64,000 nucleotides of DNA. Origin: Pleurocapsa sp. FMAR1 (GTDB taxonomy: Bacteria; Cyanobacteriota; Cyanobacteriia; Cyanobacteriales; Xenococcaceae). The position numbers and the translations under genes were made by a program. The stretch is taken from contig NZ_OY762512.1 in NCBI RefSeq assembly GCF_963665995.1, positions 5,084,001 through 5,148,000 of the forward strand, read 5' to 3'. Under the pieces are notes generated by a model. That model did not search any database. It saw nothing but the letters and a program-made list of their open reading frames with translations, and had not been told where the DNA came from. Positions 1 through 9,351 of this stretch are shown here, piece by piece; within the stretch, counting starts at the first letter, position 1, and each line of letters opens with the position of its first letter.

Positions 1-1263
1 CAAGTTGGACATTGGTTTGATGGCGATGGAGCTATTCTCAAGGTCGATTTTACTGATTCTGGAGCGACAGGGATGTATCGTTATGTACAAACCCAAGGTT
101 ATTCAAATGAGCAAAAAGAAGATGCTTTTATTTATCCTAACTATGGCATGACCGCAGCAGGTGCATTTTGGAATAATTGGTTCAAGCCACTTAAAAATGC
201 TGCTAATACCTCAGTTTTGGCACTACCCGACCGTTTATTAGCTCTTTGGGAAGGTGGCAAGCCTCATGCTCTAGATTTAAATACTTTAGCTACTATTGGC
301 ACGGATACTCTATCGGGTCTAGAAAAGAAACAACCTTTTTCGGCACACCCAAAAGTTGACCCCGTGACAGGCAAAATATTTAATCACGGAGTTAGTGGAG
401 GAGCAAACAGCACTCTCAATCTTTATCGTTGCGACTCTACAGGTAAACTTGAGCAGCAAAATTCTCACACTCTGTCTGGACTGCCTTTAATCCATGACTT
501 TTGTTTTGCAGGTGAGTATTTGGTCTTTTTAGTTTCTCCTGTAAGAGCTAATCTTATGCCTGTTGCCCTAGGACAAAAAAGCTATAGTGATTCCCTTGAA
601 TGGAAACCTGAATTAGGCACAGAGATTTTAATTTTTGCCAAAGACGATTTATCTTTAGTCAGTCAGGGTAAAACCGATCCCTGGTTTCAGTGGCACTTTG
701 CCAACGGCTATGTCAACAATGAAGGAAATATCGTCACTGAATTTACCCGCTTTGAAAACCTAGACACCAACCAGTATCTAAAGGAAGTAGCATCTGGCTA
801 CACCGAAACTCCCTCCAAAGGAACTTTATGGTCACTTACTATCCATCCTCAAACTGCCGAGGTAATTAATAATAAACAGATATCGGATGCTGCGGGAGAA
901 TTTCCCTTAGTTGCACCATCAAAGATAGGGCAAGATTGGCGTTATACCTATTTAAACGTCCATCGTTATGGCGTAAAACCTGGTCAAGAGCTATTTAATG
1001 CGATCGCCTGTTTTGATCGTTATACTGGAAATATGGCGATCACCGATATGGGCGATAACTGTTATCCTTCTGAACCAATTTTGGTTTCGCGTCAAGATGA
1101 TTCAGAACATGGTTGGTTAATAACCGTTGTCTTTGACGGCAACACAGATCGAAGTGAAGTCCGAATCTATCAAAGCGATCGCTTGTTTGAACTGCCAGTG
1201 TGTCGTCTTGCTTTGCCATCCGTAATTCCCCATAGTTTTCACGGCACTTGGAGACAAAAATAA
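1..1263 (+). CDS. Carotenoid oxygenase (RPE65/CCD family), 5' end outside window
   Basis: The frame is open from base 1, so the start lies upstream; the ATG at 73 is internal because the preceding codons read HWFDGDG, a motif of this family. Members cleave carotenoids or apocarotenoids with a non-haem Fe(II) held by four histidines. All four can be seen: in SAHPKVDP, PLIHDF, QWHFANGY and the C-terminal HSFHGTW. The acidic residue that usually supports the second histidine shell is present in the same motifs. The protein ends normally two residues after the last motif. The enzyme is probably soluble or membrane-associated and gives an apocarotenal product; the substrate cannot be told from sequence. 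Identification of the family is secure. Confidence 0.93.
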   Translation, partial: QVGHWFDGDGAILKVDFTDSGATGMYRYVQTQGYSNEQKEDAFIYPNYGMTAAGAFWNNWFKPLKNAANTSVLALPDRLLALWEGGKPHALDLNTLATIGTDTLSGLEKKQPFSAHPKVDPVTGKIFNHGVSGGANSTLNLYRCDSTGKLEQQNSHTLSGLPLIHDFCFAGEYLVFLVSPVRANLMPVALGQKSYSDSLEWKPELGTEILIFAKDDLSLVSQGKTDPWFQWHFANGYVNNEGNIVTEFTRFENLDTNQYLKEVASGYTETPSKGTLWSLTIHPQTAEVINNKQISDAAGEFPLVAPSKIGQDWRYTYLNVHRYGVKPGQELFNAIACFDRYTGNMAITDMGDNCYPSEPILVSRQDDSEHGWLITVVFDGNTDRSEVRIYQSDRLFELPVCRLALPSVIPHSFHGTWRQK

Positions 1264-1271
1264 ATATATAG

Positions 1272-1817
1272 TCATTCTAAATAATTTGCGTATGATTTAA
1301 GGATGTCATCCAAAGAAGTACCAGGAGCGGAATAAATACGTCTTTTTTTGAGGATGGCAAAGTCTTGTTCGATACGATTAAAATCGGCTGAATAGGGCGG
1401 TAAAAACAAAACTTTATGACCCGCTTGTTCGGCAATACGAAATACATCATTTTGCCGATGAAATGCTGCATTATCAAGAATAAGAGTAGAGTTCGGATTC
1501 AATTCGGGAATGAGATGCTCTTCAAGCCACTGATTAAACCATAAAGCGTTAGTACTTCCTTTAAAAAGAACTGGTGCTAATAATTCTTTGCCTCTTTTTC
1601 CTGCTATTAAGCTTGTTCTCGTTCCTCTTTTGCCATTGCGCTCGCCATAGGTTTTTTGTCCTCGTTTTGACCATCCATATGGGCGATAAACATATTCTTC
1701 AAAGCCCGATTCATCCAAGTAAACTAAGTTATTTGAACCATCTAAAACAACAATCTCACGCAAATTTCTCAGAAAAGCGATTCGTTGACCATGCTTACGT
1801 TCACTATATTTCAGAGT
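1272..1817 (-). CDS. IS630 transposase ORF B (DDE catalytic part)
   Basis: The frame is open from the A8 slip site at 1817 down to a TGA that lies inside the left inverted repeat. It carries the DDE triad of the family: D in LDESGF, D in ILDNAAFH and E in NRIEQDF, the last within the PPYSADFN block. The first ATG/GTG-like start is only at 1763, which would drop about 18 conserved residues, so translation by frameshift from ORF A is more likely than independent initiation. The protein cuts and joins element ends at TA dinucleotides. Nothing in the triad is missing, so the copy could be active. Confidence 0.87.
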   Translation of the reverse strand, partial: TLKYSERKHGQRIAFLRNLREIVVLDGSNNLVYLDESGFEEYVYRPYGWSKRGQKTYGERNGKRGTRTSLIAGKRGKELLAPVLFKGSTNALWFNQWLEEHLIPELNPNSTLILDNAAFHRQNDVFRIAEQAGHKVLFLPPYSADFNRIEQDFAILKKRRIYSAPGTSLDDILKSYANYLE

Positions 1818-2118
1818 TTTTTTTACGAGTCAATTTCATTTGTTTTTGAGCAGATCCAATCGCACTCGTATGGACTCCAAAATGTTGCGCCCGCTCTCTC
1901 AAAAGAGCGTCTGGATTTTCTTGAATATGTTGGATAAGTGCTTTCCAATCTAGTTTTCGCTTTCTTCCTAGTTGTGGTGTTGGAGTTAAATTCTTTCTTT
2001 GACACCAATCATTCACACACCACAAACTTACCTCATATCTTCTTGATGCTTCTGCCTTTGAGCCTCCCGTCGCTACAAAGTCAACTACTCGTTTTCGTAA
2101 ATCTACACTATAAGTCAT
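1804..2118 (-). CDS. IS630 transposase ORF A (DNA-binding helix-turn-helix part)
   Basis: This 104-residue ORF starts MTYSVDLRKRVVDFV, the typical N-terminus of IS630 transposases, and holds two helix-turn-helix units (GGSKAEASRRYEVS, then RAQHFGVHTSAIG) that bind the inverted repeats. It ends LTRKKNSEI right after a run of eight A on the coding strand (T8 at 1817-1824). The catalytic part continues in the -1/+1 frame from that run, so ORF A and ORF B probably make one fusion protein by frameshifting, as known for several IS families. It could also be a decay frameshift; the clean homopolymer favours programmed slippage. Confidence 0.85.
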   Translation of the reverse strand: MTYSVDLRKRVVDFVATGGSKAEASRRYEVSLWCVNDWCQRKNLTPTPQLGRKRKLDWKALIQHIQENPDALLRERAQHFGVHTSAIGSAQKQMKLTRKKNSEI

Positions 2119-2197
2119 CTAATAGGATTGATTTTTCAACTCAATCCTATTATTCCATACGTTTCCTATTTAGAATGACTATATTTACAATTTCCAT

Positions 2198-2887
2198 TTA
2201 GTTTTGGGTAGTGGGTTTATGCCAAACTACTGAATAACGCCAAAATAAATGCTTTCTTACTTTTGCTGTTGTCAGTAAGCTTAGATAAATTTCTTTTACT
2301 TGCGACAAAGTTAAATATTCATCTGTTAGCAAATGTTGTCTCATGGCTTCTGCTGCTTCTGGATTGGGTTTAATATGCCTATTTTTGGTCTTCAAAAACC
2401 ACCAGTTTAGGGGAACAGCAATACAATCACTCAAACTATCTTTGATACCTTGATACTTTAATAAATCTAGAATTATCAGCACCCCTCCTGGCTTTAAAGC
2501 AGCCTGCAATTGAGGCAGTAATTTCTCTAAAGATAAATGATGTACTGTCGCAATTGAGGTAATTACATCAAAACGTTCTACAGGGAATCTCCACTGTGAA
2601 ATATCGGCAACTTGATAATCAATATTGTTAAATTGCCGCGATCTGTGTTTTGCTATCTGGATACTGTTGGGGGATAAATCTATTGCTATAACTTGATCGG
2701 TATAATTAGCCAAAAGAAGAGAAAATTTTCCTGTGCCACAGCCAATATCTAAGATTGTCTGACTATGGTTAGGTATTTGCTCAAGTAAAAATTGATGGTA
2801 GTAATTATTATGATCCCATTCATCGCCATCGTATGAGGCAAGAAGATCAAAATCATGTTTTATTTTTTGCGTCAGATTTTCATTCAT
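2198..2887 (-). CDS. Class I SAM-dependent methyltransferase
   Basis: About 229 residues with the Rossmann-fold motifs of small-molecule methyltransferases: motif I ILDIGCGTGKF, the acidic end of beta-2 in VIAIDLSP, motif II VADISQW and post-motif LKPGGVLIILDLL. I chose the ATG at 2887 (MNENL); a TTG twelve bases upstream is also in frame but has no clear ribosome site. The substrate is not evident; the nearest general class is the UbiE/Methyltransf_11 group. The C-terminus is basic and aromatic. It converges on the IS630 element, with the IS end 15 bp past its stop. Confidence 0.85.
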   Translation of the reverse strand: MNENLTQKIKHDFDLLASYDGDEWDHNNYYHQFLLEQIPNHSQTILDIGCGTGKFSLLLANYTDQVIAIDLSPNSIQIAKHRSRQFNNIDYQVADISQWRFPVERFDVITSIATVHHLSLEKLLPQLQAALKPGGVLIILDLLKYQGIKDSLSDCIAVPLNWWFLKTKNRHIKPNPEAAEAMRQHLLTDEYLTLSQVKEIYLSLLTTAKVRKHLFWRYSVVWHKPTTQN

Positions 2888-2969
2888 TTTGTATGTCAAG
2901 CAAGATAAAAGAAGCGACGGCGCAGGAACTTTACTAGTGAAAAAATTTAAGTTTATTTAGCAAATAAAT

Positions 2970-3173
2970 TTAAGTTTGAAACAAGTTGGGTGCTGGCAAC
3001 GCTACATTATCTTGAAGTAACATTTCTAAGACTTCTTGAGCATTTTTCAAAGCTTCTTCATAAGTTTCGCCGTGAGTTACTGGCTGATAATAATCACTAA
3101 ACTCTGGAATTGAAACAACGTAACATTGATCTTCTTCTGACCATTGAATAAGAATGCTATAAGGTAAATTCAT
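2970..3173 (-). CDS. hicB: HicB-family antitoxin
   Basis: A 67-residue protein with the HicB fold pattern: a beta-strand N-terminus (YSILIQWSEEDQCYVVSIPEF), then the THGETYEEALKNAQEVLEML helix that packs on the HicA toxin. It has no C-terminal DNA-binding domain, which is common in short HicB proteins. Its ATG overlaps the TGA of the upstream hicA gene by four bases (ATGA), which indicates translational coupling in the order toxin then antitoxin. It should neutralise HicA by direct binding. Confidence 0.85.
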   Translation of the reverse strand: MNLPYSILIQWSEEDQCYVVSIPEFSDYYQPVTHGETYEEALKNAQEVLEMLLQDNVALPAPNLFQT

Positions 3174-3355
3174 AACTCAGCCTTTTTTATGTCTTTTAAC
3201 AACTGCATAACTTCTTTTTCTTGGTAACGTTTTGCATCTGCACCATCTCTACCAGATAGAACAATTTTACGATTGATTAAGGGATGTTTCCATTTTATAT
3301 GACTTCCTTTTCCTGGTTCGCTTATGCAACCCGCTTTTAATAACAATGTTTTCAA
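3170..3355 (-). CDS. hicA: HicA-family mRNA interferase toxin, start codon uncertain
   Basis: The product has the double-stranded RNA-binding-like HicA fold with the catalytic histidine in KGSHIKWKHP. HicA proteins cleave mRNA independent of the ribosome. The only usable start is a TTG at 3355. In the same frame, upstream codons read PKKIREL, which is how many HicA proteins begin, but the codon in the position expected for the initiator (3374-3376) is ATA, preceded directly by a stop. The toxin therefore either starts at the TTG, missing about seven residues, or uses ATA inefficiently. The pair may be a silenced toxin with a retained antitoxin. Confidence 0.75.
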   Translation of the reverse strand: MKTLLLKAGCISEPGKGSHIKWKHPLINRKIVLSGRDGADAKRYQEKEVMQLLKDIKKAEL

Positions 3356-3376
3356 CTCCCGAATCTTTTTGGGTAT

Positions 3377-3708
3377 TTATTTTAAATATTTTGATAAATA
3401 TTTTGAGAACATTTGTTAATTTAATTTTTGCTACCATTTTATATTTTATTATCAAGATAACAAGTTATTATTGCCTGGATATAATTAATTGTAAAAAGCA
3501 AAAAGTAGCATTCTGAACCTGCTTAAAATTTGTTATTTCCCAGGCTGTAATCGAAAATAATTAGAACTTAAGTTACTCTGAAGATAGCAACCGAGACACA
3601 ATTGAAACTTTTTTTAATCTTCTTGGCTCGATGTGACGCAATCCATCATCAGTTGACAAGACAAATAAGCGATCGCCAATATTCTGTAAAAGGTGAAAAA
3701 TTTCTCTG
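3377..3708. other. Intergenic region upstream of hicA and the LysR gene
   Basis: AT-rich stretch between two divergent transcription units, so it should contain both promoters. A short ORF on the minus strand here is only low-complexity translation. I see no RNA gene or repeat. Confidence 0.5.
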
Positions 3709-4596
3709 ATGAAACTTTCTCAAATCAGGTCGTTTGTTGCAGTAGCTAAATGTGGCAAATTTAGTCAGGCAGCGGTGGAATTAGATTTAACTCAGCCTAC
3801 AGTAAGTCATGCGATCGCAACTTTGGAAAATGATTTAGGGGTACAGTTACTGTTTAGAAGCCAAAAAGGTGTCAATCTTACTCCTGTTGGTGAAAGCGTT
3901 TTAGCTCATTGCGATCGCATTTTAAAATCAGTTGAAGATATTAAGCAAGAAGCTAATCGTTATAAAAGCCTTGAGGGAGGTACGGTTAGAATCTCGGCTT
4001 TTCGTGGTGCAGCATCTCAACTATTACCCAAAATAAAAGCCCACTTTAAAATTAAATATCCTCAGATCGAGATTAAAATCACGGAAGAAAAAGACTGTCC
4101 TCAAGTAGAACAAATGGTATGCTCAGGCAAAGCAGACCTTGGTTTTACTATTTTACCCACCGCTAAAGAACTTGAAGCTATAGAGGTGTTGCGAGATGAC
4201 TATATTGTCTTACTACCGCCTAATAAATCTTCTTTGGTTAATAGTAAAATTAGCTGGACAGAGTTATTAGCCTTGCCGATTATTTCTTATCCGAATCAAA
4301 ATACCTGTTTTAGGCAAATTAAAAATTACTTTGAAGCTAAAAATTACCAGTTTCAACCATCAGAACAAGTTCGAGAAAGTGACACAATCGTTAATTTAGT
4401 AGCAGCAGGTTCGGGTGCAGCCATTTTACCTCAGCTATCTGTGTTTCATATTCCCCAGGGTGTAACTGTCTGCCAGCTTCCTAAACCCTTACAGCGCATC
4501 GTGGTTATGGCTACTCCTAAAGACGCAGATTTATCCCATGCAGTCTGGGCATTTATTGATTTTCTCAAGCAAACTGATTTAACAGCGATTTCTTAA
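3709..4596 (+). CDS. LysR-family transcriptional regulator
   Basis: A full-length 295-residue LysR protein. Residues 1-60 form the winged helix (FVAVAKCGKFSQAAVELDLTQPTVSHAI), followed by the linker helix and a two-lobed periplasmic-binding-protein-like effector domain from about residue 90 on (RISAFRGAASQLLPKI; later AAGSGAAILPQL). It binds DNA as a tetramer and responds to a small co-inducer. LysR genes usually control a divergent neighbour; here the divergent gene is the hicAB pair, and no metabolic target is evident. The ATG is preceded by a weak purine-rich stretch. Confidence 0.9.
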   Translation: MKLSQIRSFVAVAKCGKFSQAAVELDLTQPTVSHAIATLENDLGVQLLFRSQKGVNLTPVGESVLAHCDRILKSVEDIKQEANRYKSLEGGTVRISAFRGAASQLLPKIKAHFKIKYPQIEIKITEEKDCPQVEQMVCSGKADLGFTILPTAKELEAIEVLRDDYIVLLPPNKSSLVNSKISWTELLALPIISYPNQNTCFRQIKNYFEAKNYQFQPSEQVRESDTIVNLVAAGSGAAILPQLSVFHIPQGVTVCQLPKPLQRIVVMATPKDADLSHAVWAFIDFLKQTDLTAIS

Positions 4597-4797
4597 GCAC
4601 TAAGCCAATTTAACAAATGATATTGGTAGCAATCTAGGTAGGTAGGTAAAATTAAGTAAATAATGGTTTGGGTAATTAATAATTGATAATTAATTATTGA
4701 TTGTCGCGTTTTACAGATAAATTAAGCTTAGAGCTAGATGCGGTGAGTACACCTTTCTGGCTTAGAGCTATTGAATTAAAATATAACTGATCTAAAA

Positions 4798-6003
4798 ATG
4801 GATACTAAAGCTTTTAAACGTTCTTTGCAACAGTCCCAAAACTATCATCGTCGGGGATTTGGACACGATGAAGAAGTGGCTGGAACAATGAATACGGAGT
4901 ATCAAAGTGATTTAATTCAAACTATTCGCGATCGCAACTATCGTCTACAAAGAGGAGATGTTACCATCCTTCTAGCCGAATCTTTTGGCTTTTGTTGGGG
5001 AGTAGAAAGAGCCGTGGCTATGGCTTACGAAACTCGTCAGCATTTCCCTACCGCCAAAATTTGGATTACCAACGAGATTATTCACAATCCTTCAGTTAAT
5101 CAACGTCTGAGAGAAATGAACGTTGACTTTATTGAATTGGTTAATGGTGAAAAAGACTTTAGCGTTGTAGGTCACCAAGACGTAGTTATTTTACCTGCTT
5201 TTGGTGCAAGCGTTTCAGAAATGCAGCTACTGAATGATAAAGGCTGCACTATCGTCGATACTACCTGTCCTTGGGTATCAAAAGTCTGGAATTCGGTAGA
5301 AAAGCATAAAAAACGGGACTACACTTCAATTATTCACGGCAAATATGCCCACGAAGAAACCGTAGCAACTAGTTCGTTTGCCGATCGCTATCTAGTTGTC
5401 TTAAATTTGGAACAGGCTGAATATGTGACTAACTATATTCTTGATGGTGGCGATCGCCAAGAATTTTTGACTAAGTTTAAAAACGCTTATTCTGATGGTT
5501 TTGATCCTGACCGAGATTTGATTAGAGTCGGTATTGCTAATCAAACTACAATGCTCAAAAGTGAAACCGAGCAAATTGGAAGGCTTTTAGAGCAAACAAT
5601 GCTGAAAAAGTATGGTCCTACTGAGTTAACGCAGCACTTTATGAGCTTTAATACTATCTGCGATGCTACTCAAGAAAGACAAGATGCCATGTTCGATTTG
5701 GTTGAGAAGGACTTGTCTTTGATGGTGGTGATTGGAGGGTTTAATTCTTCTAATACTACTCATTTACAAGAAATTGCCGTTGAGCATCATATTCCCTCTT
5801 ATCATATTGACTGTGTTGAGCGAATTTTAAGTCGCGATCGCCTAGAATATAAGCCTTTAGATGGAGAAATTACTATAGTCGAAAACTGGCTACCAGAAGG
5901 GGAAATTATTGTAGGCATAACTTCTGGTGCTTCTACCCCTGATAAAGTCGTAGCAGATGTAATTGAGAAAATCTTTGATTTAAAAGCTGTGGCGATCGCC
6001 TAA
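4798..6003 (+). CDS. ispH: 4-hydroxy-3-methylbut-2-enyl diphosphate reductase
   Basis: This is the last enzyme of the MEP pathway, converting HMBPP to IPP and DMAPP with a [4Fe-4S] cluster. The three cluster cysteines are in [21 protein letters not shown] and [11 protein letters not shown]. The 401-residue length and the N-terminal extension ([11 protein letters not shown] and on) are typical of the cyanobacterial and plant form, which takes electrons from ferredoxin. Histidines for the diphosphate pocket are visible in HNPSVNQRL and HGKYAHEE. It stands alone, with a 200 bp leader upstream. Confidence 0.97.
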   Translation: MDTKAFKRSLQQSQNYHRRGFGHDEEVAGTMNTEYQSDLIQTIRDRNYRLQRGDVTILLAESFGFCWGVERAVAMAYETRQHFPTAKIWITNEIIHNPSVNQRLREMNVDFIELVNGEKDFSVVGHQDVVILPAFGASVSEMQLLNDKGCTIVDTTCPWVSKVWNSVEKHKKRDYTSIIHGKYAHEETVATSSFADRYLVVLNLEQAEYVTNYILDGGDRQEFLTKFKNAYSDGFDPDRDLIRVGIANQTTMLKSETEQIGRLLEQTMLKKYGPTELTQHFMSFNTICDATQERQDAMFDLVEKDLSLMVVIGGFNSSNTTHLQEIAVEHHIPSYHIDCVERILSRDRLEYKPLDGEITIVENWLPEGEIIVGITSGASTPDKVVADVIEKIFDLKAVAIA

Positions 6004-6045
6004 ACGGAGTTCTATTTATAGCAGTAAGTTAACACAAATCAATAA

Positions 6046-8652
6046 CTAGACTCTAAAACTAGCATTTTGTCTGCTTTCTAGCACTTGCTGATACTGGAAA
6101 AGCATTTCTCGACGCTTTTGCAGATTTCGCCTTTGTCCCACAAGAGTTTCATCCAGCATCCGTTTTCTTTCTTGCTCCTGATTTAATTGATTTTCTAAAT
6201 AGAATTCATTTTCATTAGAAACATTGGCTCGTCGTTGCAGTTTTTTGACTTTTTGACGCTGCAATAAAAGTTCTTCTTCTTGTTCTTTAACCACTCTACT
6301 TAAATCTACTAGATCTTGCTGTAAATGAAATACCATTGACTCTAGCTTATTCAATGGTGCTGATTGCAGCTGATCTTCATTAAGGTTGGCATCTAATCTA
6401 TCTTTTTTAGACTCTATTACCATAAGCGAAATAGTATCCCAAAGCTCTTCATTCTCTACAGGGCTAATACCTGGGAGTTTGTTATAGGAAAACATAATTG
6501 GTGACTCTTCAAGAGCATTGTAGTAGTAAGAGCGGGAATCAAATTGAGGCTCAACTCCATTGAAGACAATTCCCAACATATTGAGTCCTGATTGCTCTAA
6601 AATTTCTTTGGTGAATTTTGCCTGCGATCGCTCTACTAAACCAGGTCTGACTACCAATAAAACCCCGTCAGCCATACGACCCATTATGGGAGCATCGGCA
6701 GTTAAATCTAAAGAAGGAGTATCAAAAATAACAAAATCATAGCTTTCTGACCAGTAATCTATCAACATTCTCATTCTTTGAGAATCAAGTAAAGTTGCAG
6801 GAGAGGGATTTAAACTTCCTGAAGTAAGCAAATCTAAATTTGGCATAACTTCATTAATAGACATTCTAGGATCTAGGCGATCGGCAATTACATTACTTAA
6901 GCCATTGTCGTTATAAGTATTCCAGATACGATCTTGAATAGGATCGTATAAATTAGCATCAACTAGCAAAACTCTATTGCCTACTTGAGCCATTGCTGCT
7001 GCTAAATTAGCAGCTACAGTAGATTTGCCCTCCTGCACGCCAGAACTGGTAATAACAATAGTTTTTACCTTTCTATCAGTCTTTAAAGACCTGATATTAG
7101 ACTGTAACATCCTATAAGACTCACCGAGTGCTAAGAAAGGATAGTCTCGGACTATTAATTTAGGAATGGAGGGGTCTTGATCTTTTAATTCTGGTAAAGC
7201 TAATAGCTTGATTCTATCTGTGCTTGGAATTATCCCTAAAGACGTATAACCATATAGCTGTTTAGCTTCGTCAATGGTTTTAATCGATCTATCACTAATT
7301 TCTAGAAGATAAATAACTCCAGCTGCGGATAATAAAGCTAAAGAGCCAGCAGCTAAAAAGCCTACTGCACGAGAAGAGACTGGCTGAGCGGGGACATCGG
7401 CATTAGAAATCACCCTAACGTTGCCAGGATCTTGAACTTCAGCAATTTTTATAGTTTGTAGCTTTTGCCACAAAGCATCGTAGGTTGACTGAAACGAAGC
7501 TCGCTGTCTTTCAAGCTGACTTAACTTTTGCTCTAACTCTGGTACTTTCTGGATTCTAGCACGGCGATCGCCTTCAACTCTGCTCAAGCTGTCAATTTGC
7601 TTTTGCAGACCAGATTTAAGAGCTTCTAGCTGAATTAAATCAGTGGTAAGTTCTTCTTGAATTACTCCTGTCTTATTTCTCTGTACTAAATCTCGTGCTG
7701 TCTCTGCGCCAACAGAGGCGGTTTGTCGATAGAGTAATTTTGATAAAGAATCTACTTGTTGTTGTAGTTCAACTACATTGGGACTATTACCTGTAAAACG
7801 GGCTTTGGCGATCGCTAGCTCGGATTCTGCATTTTGCAGTTTAGATATCGTCTCTTTAACTGCTGGAGATTGGCTAATCGTAGTTGAAACTACCGCCTGT
7901 TCTGCGATTAAACCAAGCTTTTTTCTGATATAGTCAGCCTGAGATTCAGCATTAGCCATTTCTCCACGAGCTTGGGCTATGTCAGCCTGTAGCTGCCGCA
8001 TTCCCTGAATCAAAGAGCTAGTATTTTCATCAGGGTCAACAAATCCATTTGATTCTTTTAATTCCCGTATTTTTGCTTCAGTTTTGTGTAGGGAATCTTC
8101 TGCTCTTGGTAGTTGTTCTTCTAAAAACTTTCTAGCAGTTTCTGCTTCTGCTTTGTTAACTATTAAATTGTTATCTAAATAATTTTTGACCAAAGTGTTA
8201 ACAGTTAGGGCAGCTTGCTCTGGGTTATGACTAGCATAGGAAATCTTAAGAATATCTGTAGCAGTTATCGAGGAAACTTTTAAGTTTTCTAGAAAATCTT
8301 CAACTTTAAGCTTTTTGCCTTCTCGATCTTTTAACTGTAGTTTGGGGTCATTAATAGTTTTTTTAACTAAAGGAACTGAACGTAAAACCTCTGTTTCTGT
8401 GTCAATAAAGTTTCCTTTCTCCGCGATCGTTGAAAAGCCTTCTAAAGCTTTACCAACTTCTGTCAGAGAAGAACTAACGGTGTTACTTTTAAATTTTAGT
8501 CTTGCTTCAGCCTCGTAAACGTTTTTCTTTAAAGTAGTAGCAACAATACCCAAAGTTAATATAATTAGAAAAACAATCGATCCAGGCAGCCAGCGCCTTT
8601 TAATCATTTGCCAATAGTATTGATTATCTAAGGGCGTTTGTGAGAGATTCAT
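6046..8652 (-). CDS. Wzz/Wzc-type polysaccharide co-polymerase with BY-kinase domain
   Basis: An 868-residue inner-membrane protein. It has an N-terminal membrane helix (residues about 18-38), a Wzz chain-length domain, a long coiled coil (about 170-420), a second membrane helix near VGFLAAGSLALLSAAG, then a bacterial tyrosine kinase ATPase domain with Walker A GVQEGKSTVAANLA, Walker A' VLLVDANLYDP and Walker B VIFDTPSLD. A C-terminal extension of about 130 residues is again coiled coil and replaces the tyrosine-rich tail of classical Wzc; the only tyrosine cluster is SRSYYYN. The family controls length and export of exopolysaccharide or capsule. A decayed sugar aminotransferase gene lies just upstream, so this may be the remnant of a larger polysaccharide locus. 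Confidence 0.92.
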   Translation of the reverse strand: MNLSQTPLDNQYYWQMIKRRWLPGSIVFLIILTLGIVATTLKKNVYEAEARLKFKSNTVSSSLTEVGKALEGFSTIAEKGNFIDTETEVLRSVPLVKKTINDPKLQLKDREGKKLKVEDFLENLKVSSITATDILKISYASHNPEQAALTVNTLVKNYLDNNLIVNKAEAETARKFLEEQLPRAEDSLHKTEAKIRELKESNGFVDPDENTSSLIQGMRQLQADIAQARGEMANAESQADYIRKKLGLIAEQAVVSTTISQSPAVKETISKLQNAESELAIAKARFTGNSPNVVELQQQVDSLSKLLYRQTASVGAETARDLVQRNKTGVIQEELTTDLIQLEALKSGLQKQIDSLSRVEGDRRARIQKVPELEQKLSQLERQRASFQSTYDALWQKLQTIKIAEVQDPGNVRVISNADVPAQPVSSRAVGFLAAGSLALLSAAGVIYLLEISDRSIKTIDEAKQLYGYTSLGIIPSTDRIKLLALPELKDQDPSIPKLIVRDYPFLALGESYRMLQSNIRSLKTDRKVKTIVITSSGVQEGKSTVAANLAAAMAQVGNRVLLVDANLYDPIQDRIWNTYNDNGLSNVIADRLDPRMSINEVMPNLDLLTSGSLNPSPATLLDSQRMRMLIDYWSESYDFVIFDTPSLDLTADAPIMGRMADGVLLVVRPGLVERSQAKFTKEILEQSGLNMLGIVFNGVEPQFDSRSYYYNALEESPIMFSYNKLPGISPVENEELWDTISLMVIESKKDRLDANLNEDQLQSAPLNKLESMVFHLQQDLVDLSRVVKEQEEELLLQRQKVKKLQRRANVSNENEFYLENQLNQEQERKRMLDETLVGQRRNLQKRREMLFQYQQVLESRQNASFRV

Positions 8653-8758
8653 ACTTAATATTTAATAGCAACATTCAAAATATTTAAAGAAAAAATACAT
8701 ATGTAAAACTAATAAAATTATGATAACGAAATAATAAGTAAGATTTCATAAAGTTTCA

Positions 8759-9193
8759 TCAAGAAGTGAACATACTTTTAATTTCAATAATTACTCGTTC
8801 TGGGTCTGACTCGGTTAGGTTAGAGCCAAAGGGTAAACACAAACCTTGTTGAAATAGTTCTTCAGCTACTTCATTATTAATACATTCACAATCTGCAAAT
8901 ACTGGCTATAGGTGGATGGGCTTTCAAACTGGTCTAGTTTCTATCTGTTTGTCTAACAGTTGTAGACGTATTTGTTCTCGATTGGTGCCTGAAGTTTAAA
9001 GATTAATTGTTAAGCAACTAAGCCAACGTGTACTCATGCCAAAATTTGCTTTGGGCATAAATTTAATTCCTGGTAAATCTGCCAAATTCCGTCCACTAGC
9101 AGCAACTCTATCTTTTAATACTGCTAATTGTCCTCTACCAATACCAGCCGAAATGTTGCTTAATCAGTAATTAAAACCGATCTCGGTATGTTA
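8759..9193 (-). pseudogene. DegT/DnrJ/EryC1-type sugar aminotransferase, 3' remnant with stop codons
   Basis: One minus-strand frame reads the C-terminal part of this PLP enzyme family: HTEIGFNY, SNISAGIGRGQLAVL, the segment around FGMSTRWL, IRLQLLDKQIETRP, KPIHL and LCLPFGSNLTESDPERVI, ending in a normal stop at 8759. The frame is broken by TGA at 9164-9166 (where R is expected), a TAA, a TGA (where W is expected before KPIHL) and a TAG (where Q is expected before PVF). The N-terminal half with the active-site lysine is gone. Such enzymes make amino sugars for surface polysaccharides, which fits the neighbouring Wzc-like gene. Decay is by substitution only; no frameshift is needed to read it. 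Confidence 0.82.
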
Positions 9194-9351
9194 ATAGTGG
9201 GGGTGGGGATCTTTCGCCTGGGTTGCTAAAAAATTGGCTTTTTAAATTGTTCGATTTTGAGCTTAATCAAAACACTTTGATTAAAATGTTAAAAAATGGT
9301 TGATTTTAGGGAACTATAAAGGCAAATATACTTTGTAACTGACGGTTATTT

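Larger units (their letters stand above)
1267..2183. mobile_element. IS630-type insertion sequence with matched terminal inverted repeats
   Basis: The ends are inverted copies of TATAGTCATTCTAAATA, followed by a less exact extension to CGTATG, giving about 28 bp per end with few mismatches. The outermost bases are TA, the usual target of IS630/Tc1-type elements. Between them lie two minus-strand ORFs for a DDE transposase. The element sits 3 bp after the stop of the carotenoid oxygenase and just before the methyltransferase, so it separates two convergent genes without breaking either. A short non-coding element with nearly the same ends lies at 25069-25245. Confidence 0.9.
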
